Below are positions 63,809 to 64,000 of a stretch of 64,000 bases of DNA, in pieces. How positions within the stretch are numbered: position 1 is the stretch's first letter; every line of letters begins with the position of its first letter. Source of the DNA: Chitinophaga pinensis (GTDB taxonomy: Bacteria; Bacteroidota; Bacteroidia; Chitinophagales; Chitinophagaceae); assembly GCA_945876095.1 (NCBI GenBank), contig CAMCMP010000001.1, forward strand, positions 143,052 through 207,051, read 5' to 3'. Position numbers and translations under genes: made by a program. Below the pieces are notes generated by a model, which was not told the origin of the DNA, did no database searches, and was given only the letters and a program-made list of their open reading frames with translations.

Positions 63809-64000
63809 AACTGTTCTAATTTCGTTTGATTAGTTGGTTAAATATTTACGTACACTACCAACCGACTAAACTTAAAAATGTAATTTTTATCGGTTGAAAG
63901 TATTGGTTTTGTTGAATTGTTAATTTATTTTAATAGTCGACCCCCATGTTCATTTTGGAAAAAGGGATGGCAATACAAGGTTATTTTTTACTTTAACCCA
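63809..64000. other. Intergenic end of the window
   Basis: AT-rich, no gene starts found. On the minus strand a short open frame from the window edge (WVKVKNNLVLPSLFPK then stop near 63950) could be the last residues of a gene outside the window, but it is too short to call. Confidence 0.3.

Noticed and set aside
63951..64000. C-terminal end of a further minus-strand gene at the window edge
   Set aside because: Only about 16 codons are open; there is no way to support a product from them.

Overview
The window is chromosomal DNA from an AT-rich member of the Bacteroidota, most likely a Chitinophagaceae-like soil or freshwater bacterium. The evidence is a SusC/SusD pair, a fused SecDF, a type IX secretion (T9SS) Plug protein, a PorP/SprF protein next to a giant PKD adhesin with a gliding-motility C-terminal domain, the short archaeal-type ProRS, and promoter -7 boxes of the TAnnTTTG type. 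I see no rRNA, tRNA, CRISPR array, prophage or intact insertion sequence. The only mobile DNA is a degraded IS30 transposase start near 63 kb and two copies of a dispersed structured repeat.

Layout: 1-12.8 kb is mostly housekeeping and envelope genes: a FadL-like porin with a lipoprotein, proS-truB, a TamA-like protein divergent from a TrmH-family methylase, an FtsX-type permease, the T9SS Plug, the SRP RNA, a GH43 glycosidase, and an OB-fold/YceI pair. 13.8-21.9 kb is a complete tryptophan operon: trpL leader and attenuator, then trpE-G-D-C-F-F-(GNAT)-B-A. It carries two full-length trpF genes in tandem. The leader encodes an 18-codon peptide with three consecutive Trp codons, followed by mutually exclusive antiterminator and terminator stems, so ribosome-mediated attenuation can be read directly from the sequence. 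22-34.8 kb holds a TlpA-like thioredoxin, a mutase large subunit without its B12 domain, an A-type Fe-S carrier, SecDF, a serine hydrolase, a CrtA-like protein, oxidoreductases, a pseudouridine synthase and a MATE exporter. 35-40.4 kb is the T9SS adhesin with its PorP/SprF partner.

40.5-62.7 kb is accessory carbohydrate metabolism. The first block (40.5-44.8 kb) is a tight four-gene operon: a HUMPS-family decarboxylase, a zinc dehydrogenase, an SDR and a TIM-barrel epimerase. It is divergent from a secreted DUF1080 (3-keto-glycoside hydrolase-like) protein and looks like an unassigned sugar or sugar-acid pathway without a kinase. The second block (44.9-62.7 kb) is a polysaccharide-utilisation-type locus aimed at amino-sugar glycoconjugates: an MFS transporter overlapping MurQ, a ceramidase-fold hydrolase, two sialidase-fold proteins, a large unassigned propeller/alpha-barrel protein, a GH20 hexosaminidase, a NagX-like acyltransferase, and SusD/SusC. 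SusC/SusD would import the glycan, the lipoprotein and periplasmic enzymes would trim it, and the MFS carrier and MurQ would feed the product into GlcNAc-6-phosphate metabolism.

The items most worth following up are the trp attenuator with the perfect palindrome just upstream, the tandem trpF pair, the HUMPS/dehydrogenase operon, the amino-sugar locus with its unassigned large protein, and the dispersed palindromic repeat found in two convergent intergenic gaps.
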